A stretch of 64,000 nucleotides of DNA, taken from the NCBI RefSeq assembly GCF_014836405.1, contig NZ_JACSQU010000002.1, forward strand, positions 62,001 through 126,000, written 5' to 3'. Shown one piece after another: positions 43,120 through 54,078 of this stretch. Made by a program: the position numbers and the translations under genes. This stretch comes from Brevundimonas guildfordensis (GTDB taxonomy: Bacteria; Pseudomonadota; Alphaproteobacteria; Caulobacterales; Caulobacteraceae). The notes below the pieces were generated by a model, which was not told the DNA's origin, did no database searches, and worked only from the letters and a program-made list of their open reading frames with translations. Within the stretch, counting starts at the first letter, position 1; each line of letters begins with the position of its first letter.

Positions 43120-43451
43120 CGCGGGTCCTGATGGAGGTTAAGGCTTTCCGGTAACGGGAGCGTGAGCACGCATCAAGCGGTCGAACGCGTCGTCATCGTC
43201 GCAGGCACGGCTCTCGGGTCCAGCTAGACCGGTACGTCTTCGACCAAAGAGAGCGCGGGTGCGGCGTTATCGTTCCGCGCCCCTTGGTTGCGGGTTGCGG
43301 CCTTGCATGGTATCAGCCGCGCGGCTTTAGCGAAGGGCGTATCGAAAGATGCGTCCCCAGCGTGCTTTCTTAAAGCATATCAGGCCCTTGACTGGCGCAG
43401 GCGACTGCCGCCGGTCTTGCGACAATCGCTTCAGACGCGGACCAAATATAA
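43120..43451. other. 332-bp divergent spacer between terC and the atp operon
   Basis: No convincing gene lies here. It holds a possible three-way-junction fold at 43210-43254, a TTGCGG tandem (around 43285-43298), a short hairpin TGCTTT/AAAGCA at 43363-43377 and a TTGACTG at 43388-43394 that could be a -35 element for atpH, without a convincing -10. Promoters for both terC and the atp operon must be inside. Confidence 0.6.
43210..43254. other. Possible three-way-junction fold in the terC leader region
   Basis: The outer arms GCTCTC (43210-43215) and GAGAGC (43249-43254) enclose two smaller hairpins, GGTC/GACC (43217-43220 with 43227-43230) and GTC/GAC (43236-43238 with 43242-43244). If transcribed toward terC it would lie 90 to 135 bases before the start codon. 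The stems are short, so chance is possible. Confidence 0.25.
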
Positions 43452-45606
<2,155 letters not shown>

Positions 45607-45643
45607 TCGTTCGGCCCTGTAGTCAAAGGAAGAGCAGAGCCGG

Positions 45644-46513
45644 ATGGCTAGCCTCAAGGAAATGCGCGATCGGATCGGAAGCGTCAAAGCGACGCAGAAG
45701 ATCACGAAAGCCATGCAGATGGTCGCCGCGGCCAAGCTGAAGCGCGCCCAGGAGCAGGCGGAGAACGCCCGCCCCTATGCGTCGCGGATGGCCTCGGTCA
45801 TCGCCAACCTGGCGGCGGGCGTCGGCGACGACGGCCCGCGCCTGATGACCGGAACCGGCGCCGACCAGAAGCACCTGGTCGTCGTCGCCACGGCCGACAA
45901 GGGTCTGGCGGGCGGGTTCTCGACCAACGTCATCCGCGCCGCGCGGGACCACATCAACAGCCTGATCGCCAACGGCAAGGACGTCGAAATCGTCGCTGTC
46001 GGCCGCAAGTCGCGCGACCAGCTGACCCGCCTGTTCGGCGACAAGGTCGTCAAGACTTTCGAGCTGAGCGAGCACAAGACGGTGGGCCTGCATTCGGCCC
46101 AGCCGATCGCCGAGCTGCTGGCTGAAAAGTTCGAGGCGGACGAGGCCGACAAGGTCACCCTCTTCTACAGCCAGTTCAAGTCGGTGATCTCTCAGGTCCC
46201 GTCGTCGCGTCTGCTGGCTCCGGCCGAAGTCGACGCCGACGCCTCGGCCGACGCCGGCGCGCTCTATGAGTACGAGCCGTCGGAAGAGGACATCCTCGAG
46301 ACCCTGCTGCCGCGCAACCTGACGACGCAGATCCTGGCCGCCCTTCTGGAAAACCAGGCCGGCTTCTTCGGCGCCCAGATGGCCGCGATGGACAACGCCA
46401 CGCGCAACGCCGGCGACCTCATCAGCGCCTTGACGCTGCAGTACAACCGTTCCCGCCAGGCCCAGATCACCACCGAGCTGATCGAGATCATCGCCGGCGC
46501 TGAAGCGCTCTGA
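45644..46513 (+). CDS. atpG: F1F0 ATP synthase subunit gamma
   Basis: A 289-residue gamma subunit, the rotating central stalk of F1. The N-terminal helix [20 protein letters not shown] and the C-terminal helix [20 protein letters not shown] with [15 protein letters not shown] are the family signatures; the two form the coiled-coil shaft. A short insertion ([20 protein letters not shown]) near residue 195 is typical for the alphaproteobacterial protein. Third gene of the operon, 37 bases after atpA. Confidence 0.96.
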   Translation: MASLKEMRDRIGSVKATQKITKAMQMVAAAKLKRAQEQAENARPYASRMASVIANLAAGVGDDGPRLMTGTGADQKHLVVVATADKGLAGGFSTNVIRAARDHINSLIANGKDVEIVAVGRKSRDQLTRLFGDKVVKTFELSEHKTVGLHSAQPIAELLAEKFEADEADKVTLFYSQFKSVISQVPSSRLLAPAEVDADASADAGALYEYEPSEEDILETLLPRNLTTQILAALLENQAGFFGAQMAAMDNATRNAGDLISALTLQYNRSRQAQITTELIEIIAGAEAL

Positions 46514-46544
46514 TCCCGACACAGCTGACATTCGACACGGATAA

Positions 46545-48071
<1,527 letters not shown>

Positions 48072-48074
48072 GTC

Positions 48075-48344
48075 ATGGCCGGTAAGCTGAACTTCTCCCT
48101 CGTCGCCCCGGAACGCGAAGTCTTCGCCGGTTCGGTCGATCAGGTCGATGCGCCGGGCGTTGAGGGCGACTTCGGCGTCCTGCCGGGGCATGCGCCCTTC
48201 ATGACCACCCTGCGCGAAGGCGTGGTGACCGTCTATGACGGCGCCCAGCGTCGCCGCTTCGAGGTCAAGGGCGGCTTCGCCGACGTCAATGGCGAAGGCC
48301 TGACCATCCTGGCCGAAGAGGCTTCGGAGCTCGTCGCGAACTAA
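48075..48344 (+). CDS. atpC: F1F0 ATP synthase subunit epsilon, short form
   Basis: An 89-residue epsilon subunit. The complete N-terminal beta-sandwich is present (LNFSLVAPEREVFAGSVDQV, GDFGVLPGHAPFMTTLREGV, FEVKGGFADVNGEGLTILAE), but the protein ends at EASELVAN, before the two-helix C-terminal domain that inhibits ATP hydrolysis in most bacteria (usual length about 130-140). The stop is clean and a terminator follows, so it is not an edge effect. Short epsilon proteins are known in this bacterial group, where a separate zeta inhibitor can take over the brake. Last gene of the operon. Confidence 0.93.
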   Translation: MAGKLNFSLVAPEREVFAGSVDQVDAPGVEGDFGVLPGHAPFMTTLREGVVTVYDGAQRRRFEVKGGFADVNGEGLTILAEEASELVAN

Positions 48345-48367
48345 AGCGTCGTGCGGCTGAAACGATC

Positions 48368-48400
48368 AAAGGCCCCTCGCTCCGGCGAGGGGCCTTTTTC
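48368..48400 (+). terminator. Intrinsic terminator of the atp operon
   Basis: AAAGGCCCCTCGC (48368-48380) pairs perfectly with GCGAGGGGCCTTT (48385-48397) around TCCG, followed by TT. It ends the atpHAGDC transcript and can also act on the convergent rppH transcript. Confidence 0.92.
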
Positions 48401-48428
48401 GTGGGCCAGGGCTGGGCGGGCGGCGCGC

Positions 48429-48905
48429 TTAGGCGGCCCAGGCTCCGAACGCCTGCACCACCTGCTCATAGACCGGCCGCTTGAACGGCACGATCAGGCT
48501 GGGCGCTTCGTCCAGCCGGCCCCAGCGCCAGGCGTCGAACTCGGGCTCGCCGTGGCCGTTCAGGTCGATTTCGTCCTCGGCGCCGGTCAGGCGGAAGGCG
48601 AACCACTGCTGGCGCTGGCCCTTCAGCCCTTTCCAGCTTTTCGGGCTCGGCAGCCCCTCGGGGAAGTCATAGGGGATCCAGTCGCTCGTGCGGCCCAGAA
48701 GGGCGATGGAGCGGACGCCCGTTTCCTCGTGAAGCTCACGACGGGCGGCGGCCTCCAGGTCCTCGCCGTCGTCGACGCCGCCTTGCGGGAACTGCCAGTT
48801 CCACGGCTCGGGCGTGTCGGCTCGGCGGCCGAACCAGACCTGGCCGGCCGGGTTGAACAGGACGACCCCGACGTTGGGGCGATAGAGGGACAGATCGATG
48901 CTCAT
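48429..48905 (-). CDS. rppH: RNA pyrophosphohydrolase
   Basis: A 158-residue Nudix hydrolase that removes pyrophosphate from the 5' end of mRNAs to start their decay, or acts on dinucleoside polyphosphates. The opening YRPNVGVVLFNPAGQVWFGR, the WNWQFPQGG segment, the Nudix box (GGVDDGEDLEAAARRELHEE, then TGV), and GQRQQWFAFRLTG are all RppH hallmarks. It is a single gene here, although in related genomes it often follows ctpA and the divergent deacetylase. Confidence 0.93.
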   Translation of the reverse strand: MSIDLSLYRPNVGVVLFNPAGQVWFGRRADTPEPWNWQFPQGGVDDGEDLEAAARRELHEETGVRSIALLGRTSDWIPYDFPEGLPSPKSWKGLKGQRQQWFAFRLTGAEDEIDLNGHGEPEFDAWRWGRLDEAPSLIVPFKRPVYEQVVQAFGAWAA

Positions 48906-48982
48906 GCCCTTCGCATACGCCGCCGTCTCGGTGCGGGCTAGGCGTCAACGTCCGAGAAAGGCCCCGCGACTAAGGTCGCCGC

Positions 48983-49378
48983 ATGGACAGACGTCATCTG
49001 ATCGGCCTGACTTTGAGCGGCCTCGCATGGGCGGGCGTCGCCCACGCTTCGCCTGACAAGAGCGGGGGCGGCAAGGGCGGCTATCTGTCCCTGCCGACCG
49101 CCACGGCCACGGTGCTGCGTCGCGACGGCCGGCGCGGGATCATGACGGTCGAGACAGGGCTGGACATCGCCGACGGCGCCTTGATGGAGCGGGCGCGCCT
49201 GTCGCAGCCGCGCCTCAGCGCCGCCTATAACGAGATTGTCCGCATCGCCGCCGAACGGCTGCTGCCCGATGCGCCGCCCAATGTCGAATGGCTGGTCGTG
49301 GCCCTGCAGCACGCCACTGACGCCATCCTGGGCAAGCCGGGCGCCAAGCTGCTGCTGGGCACGGTGATGGTCGCCTGA
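48983..49378 (+). CDS. Exported protein with a FliL-like pattern
   Basis: A 131-residue protein with an N-terminal signal (MDRRHLIGLTLSGLAWAGVA, with an Arg pair), a short Gly/Lys linker and one domain. The domain order resembles the periplasmic part of FliL: a strand with LSLPTATATVL, then IMTVETGLDIADGALMERAR, then a helix LSAAYNEIVRIAAERLL, and a final strand GTVMVA. FliL supports the flagellar stator, but this protein lacks the usual membrane anchor and no flagellar genes are near, so the link is tentative. A homologous family of unknown function is equally possible. Confidence 0.65.
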   Translation: MDRRHLIGLTLSGLAWAGVAHASPDKSGGGKGGYLSLPTATATVLRRDGRRGIMTVETGLDIADGALMERARLSQPRLSAAYNEIVRIAAERLLPDAPPNVEWLVVALQHATDAILGKPGAKLLLGTVMVA

Positions 49379-49403
49379 CGGCAGGGCGGCGACGCCCGCC
49401 CGC

Positions 49404-50378
49404 TCAGTCCTGCGTCGGGTCCGGGCGGCTGGCGTCGCCGTAGGTCATGGCCAGGAAGACGTCTTCCAGGTCCGGATCCTCAGTGGCGATGTCCTTGATG
49501 GTCACCCCCGCCGCGCGCACGGCGGCCAGCACCTGCTCGACACTGGATTCGCCCGTGCGGTAGGTGACGACGAAGGCCCCGTTGGCGCGCGGGGCGACGT
49601 GGAAGCCGTTCAGGACGGGCAGGGTCGCGGGCGCCGTCTCGGGCGTCACCACCACGTTGCGGGTGTCCAGCCGCTTCAGCAGTTGTTCGGTCGGCTCGCA
49701 GGCCACCACCTCGCCGCGGTTGATGATGGCGATGGTGTCGCACAGCTCCTGCGCCTCTTCGAGGTAGTGGGTGGTCAGGATCACCGTCACCCCCTCCTCG
49801 TTGATCTTGCGGACGTAGTCCCACAGCTGGCGGCGCAGCTCGACGTCCACGCCCGCGGTCGGCTCGTCCAGGATCAGCACGGGCGGATTGTGCACCAGGG
49901 CCTTGGCCACCATCAGGCGCCGCTTCATGCCGCCCGACAGGGCGCGGACATAGGCGTTGGCCTTGTCAGACAGGCCCAGGGCCGCCAGCAGCTCGTCCGA
50001 GCGGCGCTCGTCCGCCGGCACGCCGTAGAAGCCGGCCTGGACCTCAAGCGCCTCGCGCGGGGTGAAGAAGACGTCGGCGACGATTTCCTGCGGCACGACC
50101 CCCAGGGCCGAGCGGGCGTCGCGCGCCTCGTGGTCGATGTCGCGGTCCCAGATACGGACCGTGCCCTCGGACTTGTTCACCACCCCGGCGATGATGTTGA
50201 TCAGGGTCGACTTGCCCGCGCCGTTGGGGCCCAGAAGGCCGAACATCGAGCCGCGCGGAACCGTCAGATCGACGCCGCGCAGGGCCGTCTTCGGCGGCGA
50301 CTTGCGCGAGCCCTTGTAGGTCTTCTTCAGCCCCCTGACCTCGATGGCGTTGACGGGCAGGGCGGGGGCTTGGGTCAT
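49404..50378 (-). CDS. ABC transporter ATP-binding protein (ABC-2 type)
   Basis: A 324-residue ABC ATPase. Walker A is GPNGAGKSTLI, the signature is LSGGMKRRLMVAKAL, Walker B is VLILDEPTAGVD, and the H-loop lies in ILTTHYLEEAQELCD. About 75 residues follow the core and resemble the tail of drug/polysaccharide-type exporters of the ABC-2 family. No permease gene is on either side within the window, so its membrane partner is encoded elsewhere or it works with a distant one. ATG 50378 is chosen; the frame continues upstream but without family similarity. Confidence 0.9.
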   Translation of the reverse strand: MTQAPALPVNAIEVRGLKKTYKGSRKSPPKTALRGVDLTVPRGSMFGLLGPNGAGKSTLINIIAGVVNKSEGTVRIWDRDIDHEARDARSALGVVPQEIVADVFFTPREALEVQAGFYGVPADERRSDELLAALGLSDKANAYVRALSGGMKRRLMVAKALVHNPPVLILDEPTAGVDVELRRQLWDYVRKINEEGVTVILTTHYLEEAQELCDTIAIINRGEVVACEPTEQLLKRLDTRNVVVTPETAPATLPVLNGFHVAPRANGAFVVTYRTGESSVEQVLAAVRAAGVTIKDIATEDPDLEDVFLAMTYGDASRPDPTQD

Positions 50379-50498
50379 GGCGCGGACTTCGACTCGGGCA
50401 GGTATGGGCGGACGGCATAGGTAGGGGGCGCGGCGCGGTTCGCCAAGGCGTCGTCGCGAGGGCGGAGACAAGTCTGCGAGACGATATGTAAAAGTCGC

Positions 50499-50527
50499 TT
50501 GACGGGGTGCAGAGGTGTGTCTAGCTT
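50499..50527 (+). promoter_or_regulatory. Promoter of the small membrane protein gene
   Basis: TTGACGG at 50499-50505, 14 bases, TCTAGCTT at 50520-50527: an exact -35 and a partial -10 match to the Caulobacter housekeeping consensus. It lies 41 bases before the ATG at 50568. Confidence 0.5.
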
Positions 50528-50529
50528 GC

Positions 50530-50544
50530 TTGTCAGAAAGACAA
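50530..50544. promoter_or_regulatory. Inverted repeat overlapping the transcription start
   Basis: TTGTC (50530-50534) and GACAA (50540-50544) are exact inverses around AGAAA, placed two bases after the -10 element. A repressor bound here would block transcription of the small membrane protein gene. The regulator is unknown. Confidence 0.45.
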
Positions 50545-50567
50545 CTTCGCTTGGATAAGGAAACGCC

Positions 50568-50858
50568 ATGACCACCGCCATCGCCTCGCGCAAACCGCTG
50601 ACCCGCACTCGCCTGATCGGCTTCATCGCCATGGGCTTCTGCGCCGTCGGCTACGTCGGCTTCGCCCTGGCCCTGGGCGCGGGCAAGCTGGAGTATCTGC
50701 CGATGACCCAGGCGGCGATCATCGCCGCTGTCGCCGCCGTGGTCGGCGAGGTCGGCCTGTGGGTCGGCGCCGGCTGCCTGGGCCTGACCCTGTTCAAGAA
50801 GCGCAAGGCGCTGTTCGACAAGGTGATGGGCCGCAAGCCCGCCGCGTCGGACGTTTGA
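50568..50858 (+). CDS. Small two-helix membrane protein (transporter suffix-like)
   Basis: A 96-residue protein with two membrane helices (RLIGFIAMGFCAVGYVGFAL and AAIIAAVAAVVGEVGLWVGA), a basic N-terminus and a basic tail KKRKALFDKVMGRK. The pattern resembles the two-helix 'transporter suffix' domain found at the end of some transporters and as free-standing proteins; that match is from memory and tentative. AAGGAA precedes the ATG. An operator-like inverted repeat in its promoter suggests tight regulation. Confidence 0.72.
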   Translation: MTTAIASRKPLTRTRLIGFIAMGFCAVGYVGFALALGAGKLEYLPMTQAAIIAAVAAVVGEVGLWVGAGCLGLTLFKKRKALFDKVMGRKPAASDV

Positions 50859-50915
50859 CCTGAGGTTCCGGTCCGCCTAGGAACGGCGCAAAGCCTCTCC
50901 AGACCGGACCGGATC

Positions 50916-51155
50916 ATGCCTCCCCGCCATCTCGAAGCCGTCATTCCTCCCCCCGAAGAGATCGTCGTCTCGACCAAGCGCGTCGCCTGCGACGGCGGCG
51001 GCGGCGCCCTGGGCCACCCGCTGGTCTATATGGACATGGGCGAGGACGACTTCATCGAGTGCGGCTATTGCGACCGCCGCTTCGTGCTGTCGGCGCATCC
51101 GCAGCCGGAGAACGAATACCTCGACCCGGCGGCCCGCCCGCCCGAGGCGCACTGA
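50916..51155 (+). CDS. Zinc-finger (CHCC) protein, complex I NDUFS6-like
   Basis: A 79-residue protein with the zinc site of the CHCC family: Cys in VACDGGGGALGHPLVYMDM with the following His, then Cys pair in IECGYCDRRFVL. This is the bacterial counterpart of the mitochondrial complex I accessory subunit NDUFS6 and is a typical alphaproteobacterial protein, expected to bind complex I. It precedes gloA by eight bases on the same strand. Confidence 0.88.
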   Translation: MPPRHLEAVIPPPEEIVVSTKRVACDGGGGALGHPLVYMDMGEDDFIECGYCDRRFVLSAHPQPENEYLDPAARPPEAH

Positions 51156-51163
51156 GGCCGGTC

Positions 51164-51604
51164 ATGCGTTATCTGCACACCATGGTCCGGGTGAAGGACC
51201 TGGACGCCTCGATGCGTTTCTACTGCGACCTGCTGGGTCTGCAGGAGACGCGCCGCGCCGACTATGAAGCCGGGCGTTTCACCCTGGTCTACCTGGCCGC
51301 CCCTGCGGACAAGGCGCGAGCCGAGGCCGAGAAGTCGCCTGAGGTCGAGCTGACCTACAATTGGGACGATCAGGATTACGACGGCGGCCGCAATTTCGGC
51401 CACCTGGCGTTCCAGGTCGACGACATCTACGCCGCCTGCCAGCGCCTGATGGACGGCGGCGTCGTCATCAACCGCCCGCCGCGCGACGGCCACATGGCCT
51501 TCGTCCGTTCGCCGGACGGCATTTCGATCGAACTGCTCCAGGCGGGCGAGCGTCTGGCTCCGGCCGAGCCGTGGGCCTCCATGCCCAACGTGGGCGCCTG
51601 GTGA
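51164..51604 (+). CDS. gloA: Lactoylglutathione lyase (glyoxalase I)
   Basis: A 146-residue glyoxalase I, converting the methylglyoxal-glutathione hemithioacetal to lactoylglutathione. Metal ligands are visible in order: His in MRYLHTMVRVKDLDASM, Glu in PEVELTYNWD, His in NFGHLAFQVDDIY and Glu in GISIELLQAG. The sequence is the nickel-type short form. ATG 51164 fits the family; the open frame upstream is a shadow of the zinc-finger gene. Its TGA overlaps the GTG of the next gene. Confidence 0.94.
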   Translation: MRYLHTMVRVKDLDASMRFYCDLLGLQETRRADYEAGRFTLVYLAAPADKARAEAEKSPEVELTYNWDDQDYDGGRNFGHLAFQVDDIYAACQRLMDGGVVINRPPRDGHMAFVRSPDGISIELLQAGERLAPAEPWASMPNVGAW

Positions 51605-52218
51605 GGGCTGTTCGCAGGCTGCTGCCCGCCGCCCTGCTCTTGATCCTGGGCGCCTGCGCCATGGTGACCGAGACCAATCCGGCGCGGACGGCCACCGACA
51701 TGCTGCTGGTCAATCGCGCCGCCGACCGCGCGGTCGAGGGGCTGACGCTGCCGATCCCCCAGGGGGCGCGCGTCTTTGTCGACGAGACCTATTTCCAGGC
51801 CGAGAACGCCCGTTATGCGCTGAGCGCCATCCGCGCCGCCCTGTCGGAAGCCGGCTACGCCATCGTGCGCGAGCGCGGCGAGGCGGACGCCATCTTCGAG
51901 GTGCGGGCCGGGGCCCTGTCGCTGGACCAGCTGCGCCGGGTGGTGGGCATCCCCGACATGCGCGTGCCGATCAATGAGAGCCTGAACGTCGTCTCCATCC
52001 CCGAGGTGTCGCTCTATTCCAACCGCGACCGCATGGGCGTGGCCGAGTTCTCGGGCTTTCTTTACGACGCACGCACCGGCATGCCGCTGGGGGCGGTGAC
52101 GCCGATGATCGGCCAGTACAAGATCCGCGCCCACAAGGCCTTCATGATGATCACCTGGGGGCAGCAGCTGGCCCAGCCGGGCGAGCGCGATCCGGGGTCG
52201 AGCTGGAAGGAATTCTAG
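51601..52218 (+). CDS. Lipoprotein, DUF6655-like
   Basis: A 205-residue lipoprotein starting at GTG 51601 (GTGA overlap with gloA). The signal RRLLPAALLLILGACAM has a lipobox LGAC. The mature domain (TETNPARTATDMLLVNRAAD, VFVDETYFQAENARYALSAI, ADAIFEVRAGALSLDQ, VSLYSNRDRMGVAEFSGFLY) fits a DUF6655-like pattern as I recall; function is unknown. Coupling to gloA may be positional only. Confidence 0.75.
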   Translation: MRAVRRLLPAALLLILGACAMVTETNPARTATDMLLVNRAADRAVEGLTLPIPQGARVFVDETYFQAENARYALSAIRAALSEAGYAIVRERGEADAIFEVRAGALSLDQLRRVVGIPDMRVPINESLNVVSIPEVSLYSNRDRMGVAEFSGFLYDARTGMPLGAVTPMIGQYKIRAHKAFMMITWGQQLAQPGERDPGSSWKEF

Positions 52219-52353
52219 GGCGCGGCCAAGGCGCGCGCGGGTCTCTCAGTCCGTTCGCGGAGCGAGACAGCCGCTTCGGAGCGTGTTAGGGCGCAGGTGA
52301 GCATAAGGCGTTGGCCGCGCTCATTCGTTCGCCGCCCGCCGCAAGAGACGCCC

Positions 52354-53040
52354 TTGTCCTTCTTCCACGCCGGTCCTGCGCCGAAAGGCTCCGGTCTTCG
52401 CCGAGGCGCCCTGCGCGACGGGCTGAACCTGGCGCCGGGGATGAAGGTCGGCCTGCTCGGCGGCTCGTTCAATCCGGCCCACGACGGCCATGCCCATGTC
52501 GCGGCCACGGCTATGCAGAGACTGGGGCTGGATCGCGTGGTCTGGCTGGTGTCGCCGCAAAACCCTCTGAAGTCCGCCCATGAGACCGCGCCGCTGGCCG
52601 AGCGCATGGCCTCGGCGCAGGCGGCGGCCGAGACGGTCGGCCCGGCGATGATCGTGTCGGATTTCGAGACCCGGGCGGGCACGCGCTGGACCGTCGACAC
52701 CTTGCGCGCCATCGTCGCGCGCCATCCGGGCGTGCAGTTCGTTTGGCTGATGGGATCCGACAACCTGGCTGATTTCCACCGCTGGCGCGGCTGGACCGAT
52801 ATCATGCGGCTGGTCCCCGTGGCGGTCATCGCCCGGCCGGGCAGCCTGCTGGACAGCCGCACCGCGCCGGCGGCCGTGCGGTTCGCGCGGTATCGCGTGC
52901 CCATGGCCCAGGCGGGGCTGCTGCCCAGCCTTGAGGCGCCGGCCTGGACCTATCTCTCGGCGCCCCTGAATCATCGCTCGTCGACCGCCATCCGGGCTTC
53001 GCGCGCGGCGCGAGGCGAAGAGTCGAATCCGATCGGGTGA
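52354..53040 (+). CDS. nadD: Nicotinate-nucleotide adenylyltransferase
   Basis: NadD makes deamido-NAD from nicotinate mononucleotide and ATP. The nucleotidyl-transferase motif GLLGGSFNPAHDGHAHVA, the segment WLVSPQNPLK, LMGSDNLADFHRWRGW and the final SSTAIR (ISSTxIR box) are all intact. The N-terminus is uncertain: TTG 52354 (FFHAGPAPKGSGL) has AGAG upstream and gives 228 residues; ATG 52441, immediately before KVGLLGG, gives 199. First of a cluster nadD-rsfS-rlmH-envC-like-ctpA-deacetylase on one strand. Confidence 0.9.
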   Translation: MSFFHAGPAPKGSGLRRGALRDGLNLAPGMKVGLLGGSFNPAHDGHAHVAATAMQRLGLDRVVWLVSPQNPLKSAHETAPLAERMASAQAAAETVGPAMIVSDFETRAGTRWTVDTLRAIVARHPGVQFVWLMGSDNLADFHRWRGWTDIMRLVPVAVIARPGSLLDSRTAPAAVRFARYRVPMAQAGLLPSLEAPAWTYLSAPLNHRSSTAIRASRAARGEESNPIG

Positions 53041-53154
53041 CCTTTCGCGCCGGGCGTGCTAGACTGGAGTTTTAGTAAATCGCCTTGGAGCCCTCCGCTG
53101 ACCCCCTCGACCGCGCACGATGCGCAAGACGCCGTTTCGAATGCGGCGCACGAA

Positions 53155-53589
53155 ATGGACCTGATGGATTCCGTCCATTCCGAAGACGGTCAGGCCGAGG
53201 ACGGCCCCAGTAGCGACGAGCGCCAGCCCCTGCCGGTCGGCGCGACCGAGCTGGAACAGGCCATCCTCGCCAAACTCGACGAAGACAAGGCTCAGGACAT
53301 CGTCCTGATCGACCTGCGCGGCAAGAGCCCGATGTCCGACGCCATGATCGTGGCTTCGGGTCGTTCGCACCGCCACGTCGGCGCCATCGCCGACCACCTG
53401 CTGCGCCTGTTCAAGGAACGGGGCCTGGGCAAGGTGAAGGTCGAGGGCCTGCCGCACTGCGACTGGGTGCTGCTGGATGCAGGCGACGTCATCGTCCACC
53501 TGTTCCGCCCCGAAGTGCGCACCTTCTACAACATCGAGAAGATCTGGGCGGTCGACAGCGCCCACCGCGGCGGCCCCGTCCGCGGCTGA
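53155..53589 (+). CDS. rsfS: Ribosome silencing factor
   Basis: RsfS binds protein L14 of the large ribosomal subunit and blocks subunit joining under starvation. The domain is clear: LEQAILAKLDEDKAQDIVLI, DLRGKSPMSDAMIVASGRSH, LPHCDWVLLDAGDVIVHLFR and the final EVRTFYNIEKIW. Start is uncertain. ATG 53155 is the first in-frame ATG but lacks a good ribosome site; CTG 53098 has GGAG seven bases upstream; GTG 53056 lies in what looks like promoter sequence. rlmH follows after 24 bases, as is usual. Confidence 0.9.
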   Translation: MDLMDSVHSEDGQAEDGPSSDERQPLPVGATELEQAILAKLDEDKAQDIVLIDLRGKSPMSDAMIVASGRSHRHVGAIADHLLRLFKERGLGKVKVEGLPHCDWVLLDAGDVIVHLFRPEVRTFYNIEKIWAVDSAHRGGPVRG

Positions 53590-53613
53590 TCCACCTGACG
53601 ACGGGCTGACCTC

Positions 53614-54078
53614 ATGAAGCTGGCGATCGCGGCCATCGGAAAGCCGGGCCGCGGTCCCGAGGCGACCCTCGCCGAGGACTACGCCCGCCGCGCCACCCTG
53701 TCGGGGCGGGCGCTGGGCCTGGGCCCGCTCGAACTCATCGACCTGGAGCCGAAGAAGCCCGGCAAGGGACCGGAGGCCGAGCTGCTGCTCGCCGCCGCCG
53801 AGGGCGCGCACCTGATCGCCTGCGACGAGCGGGGGCGCGCCTATTCGTCGCGCGCCTTCGCCGACCACGTGGCCGCCTTGCGCGATCAGGGGGAGCGGCG
53901 GCTGGTCTTCGTCATCGGCGGCGCCGACGGTCTGGACGAGAGCGTGCGCCGCGCCGCCCGTTCGACCCTCGCCTTCGGGCCGCAGACCTGGCCCCACGCC
54001 CTGGCCCGCGCCATGCTGGCCGAACAGCTGTATCGGGCCGTGACCATTCTGGCCGGTTCGCCCTATCATCGCGACTGA
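53614..54078 (+). CDS. rlmH: 23S rRNA (pseudouridine1915-N3)-methyltransferase RlmH
   Basis: A 154-residue SPOUT-type methyltransferase acting on helix 69 of 23S rRNA in the assembled ribosome. The trefoil-knot SAM site is visible in LVFVIGGADGLDESVRRAAR and the C-terminal FGPQTWPHALARAMLAEQLY with AVTILAGSPYHRD. Length and termini are standard. Its TGA overlaps the ATG of the envC-like gene (TGATG), which implies coupling. Confidence 0.95.
   Translation: MKLAIAAIGKPGRGPEATLAEDYARRATLSGRALGLGPLELIDLEPKKPGKGPEAELLLAAAEGAHLIACDERGRAYSSRAFADHVAALRDQGERRLVFVIGGADGLDESVRRAARSTLAFGPQTWPHALARAMLAEQLYRAVTILAGSPYHRD

Noticed and set aside
43120..43451. yybP-ykoY manganese riboswitch before terC
   Set aside because: I could not find the conserved loop sequences of that class on the minus strand; only a weak junction-like fold is present.
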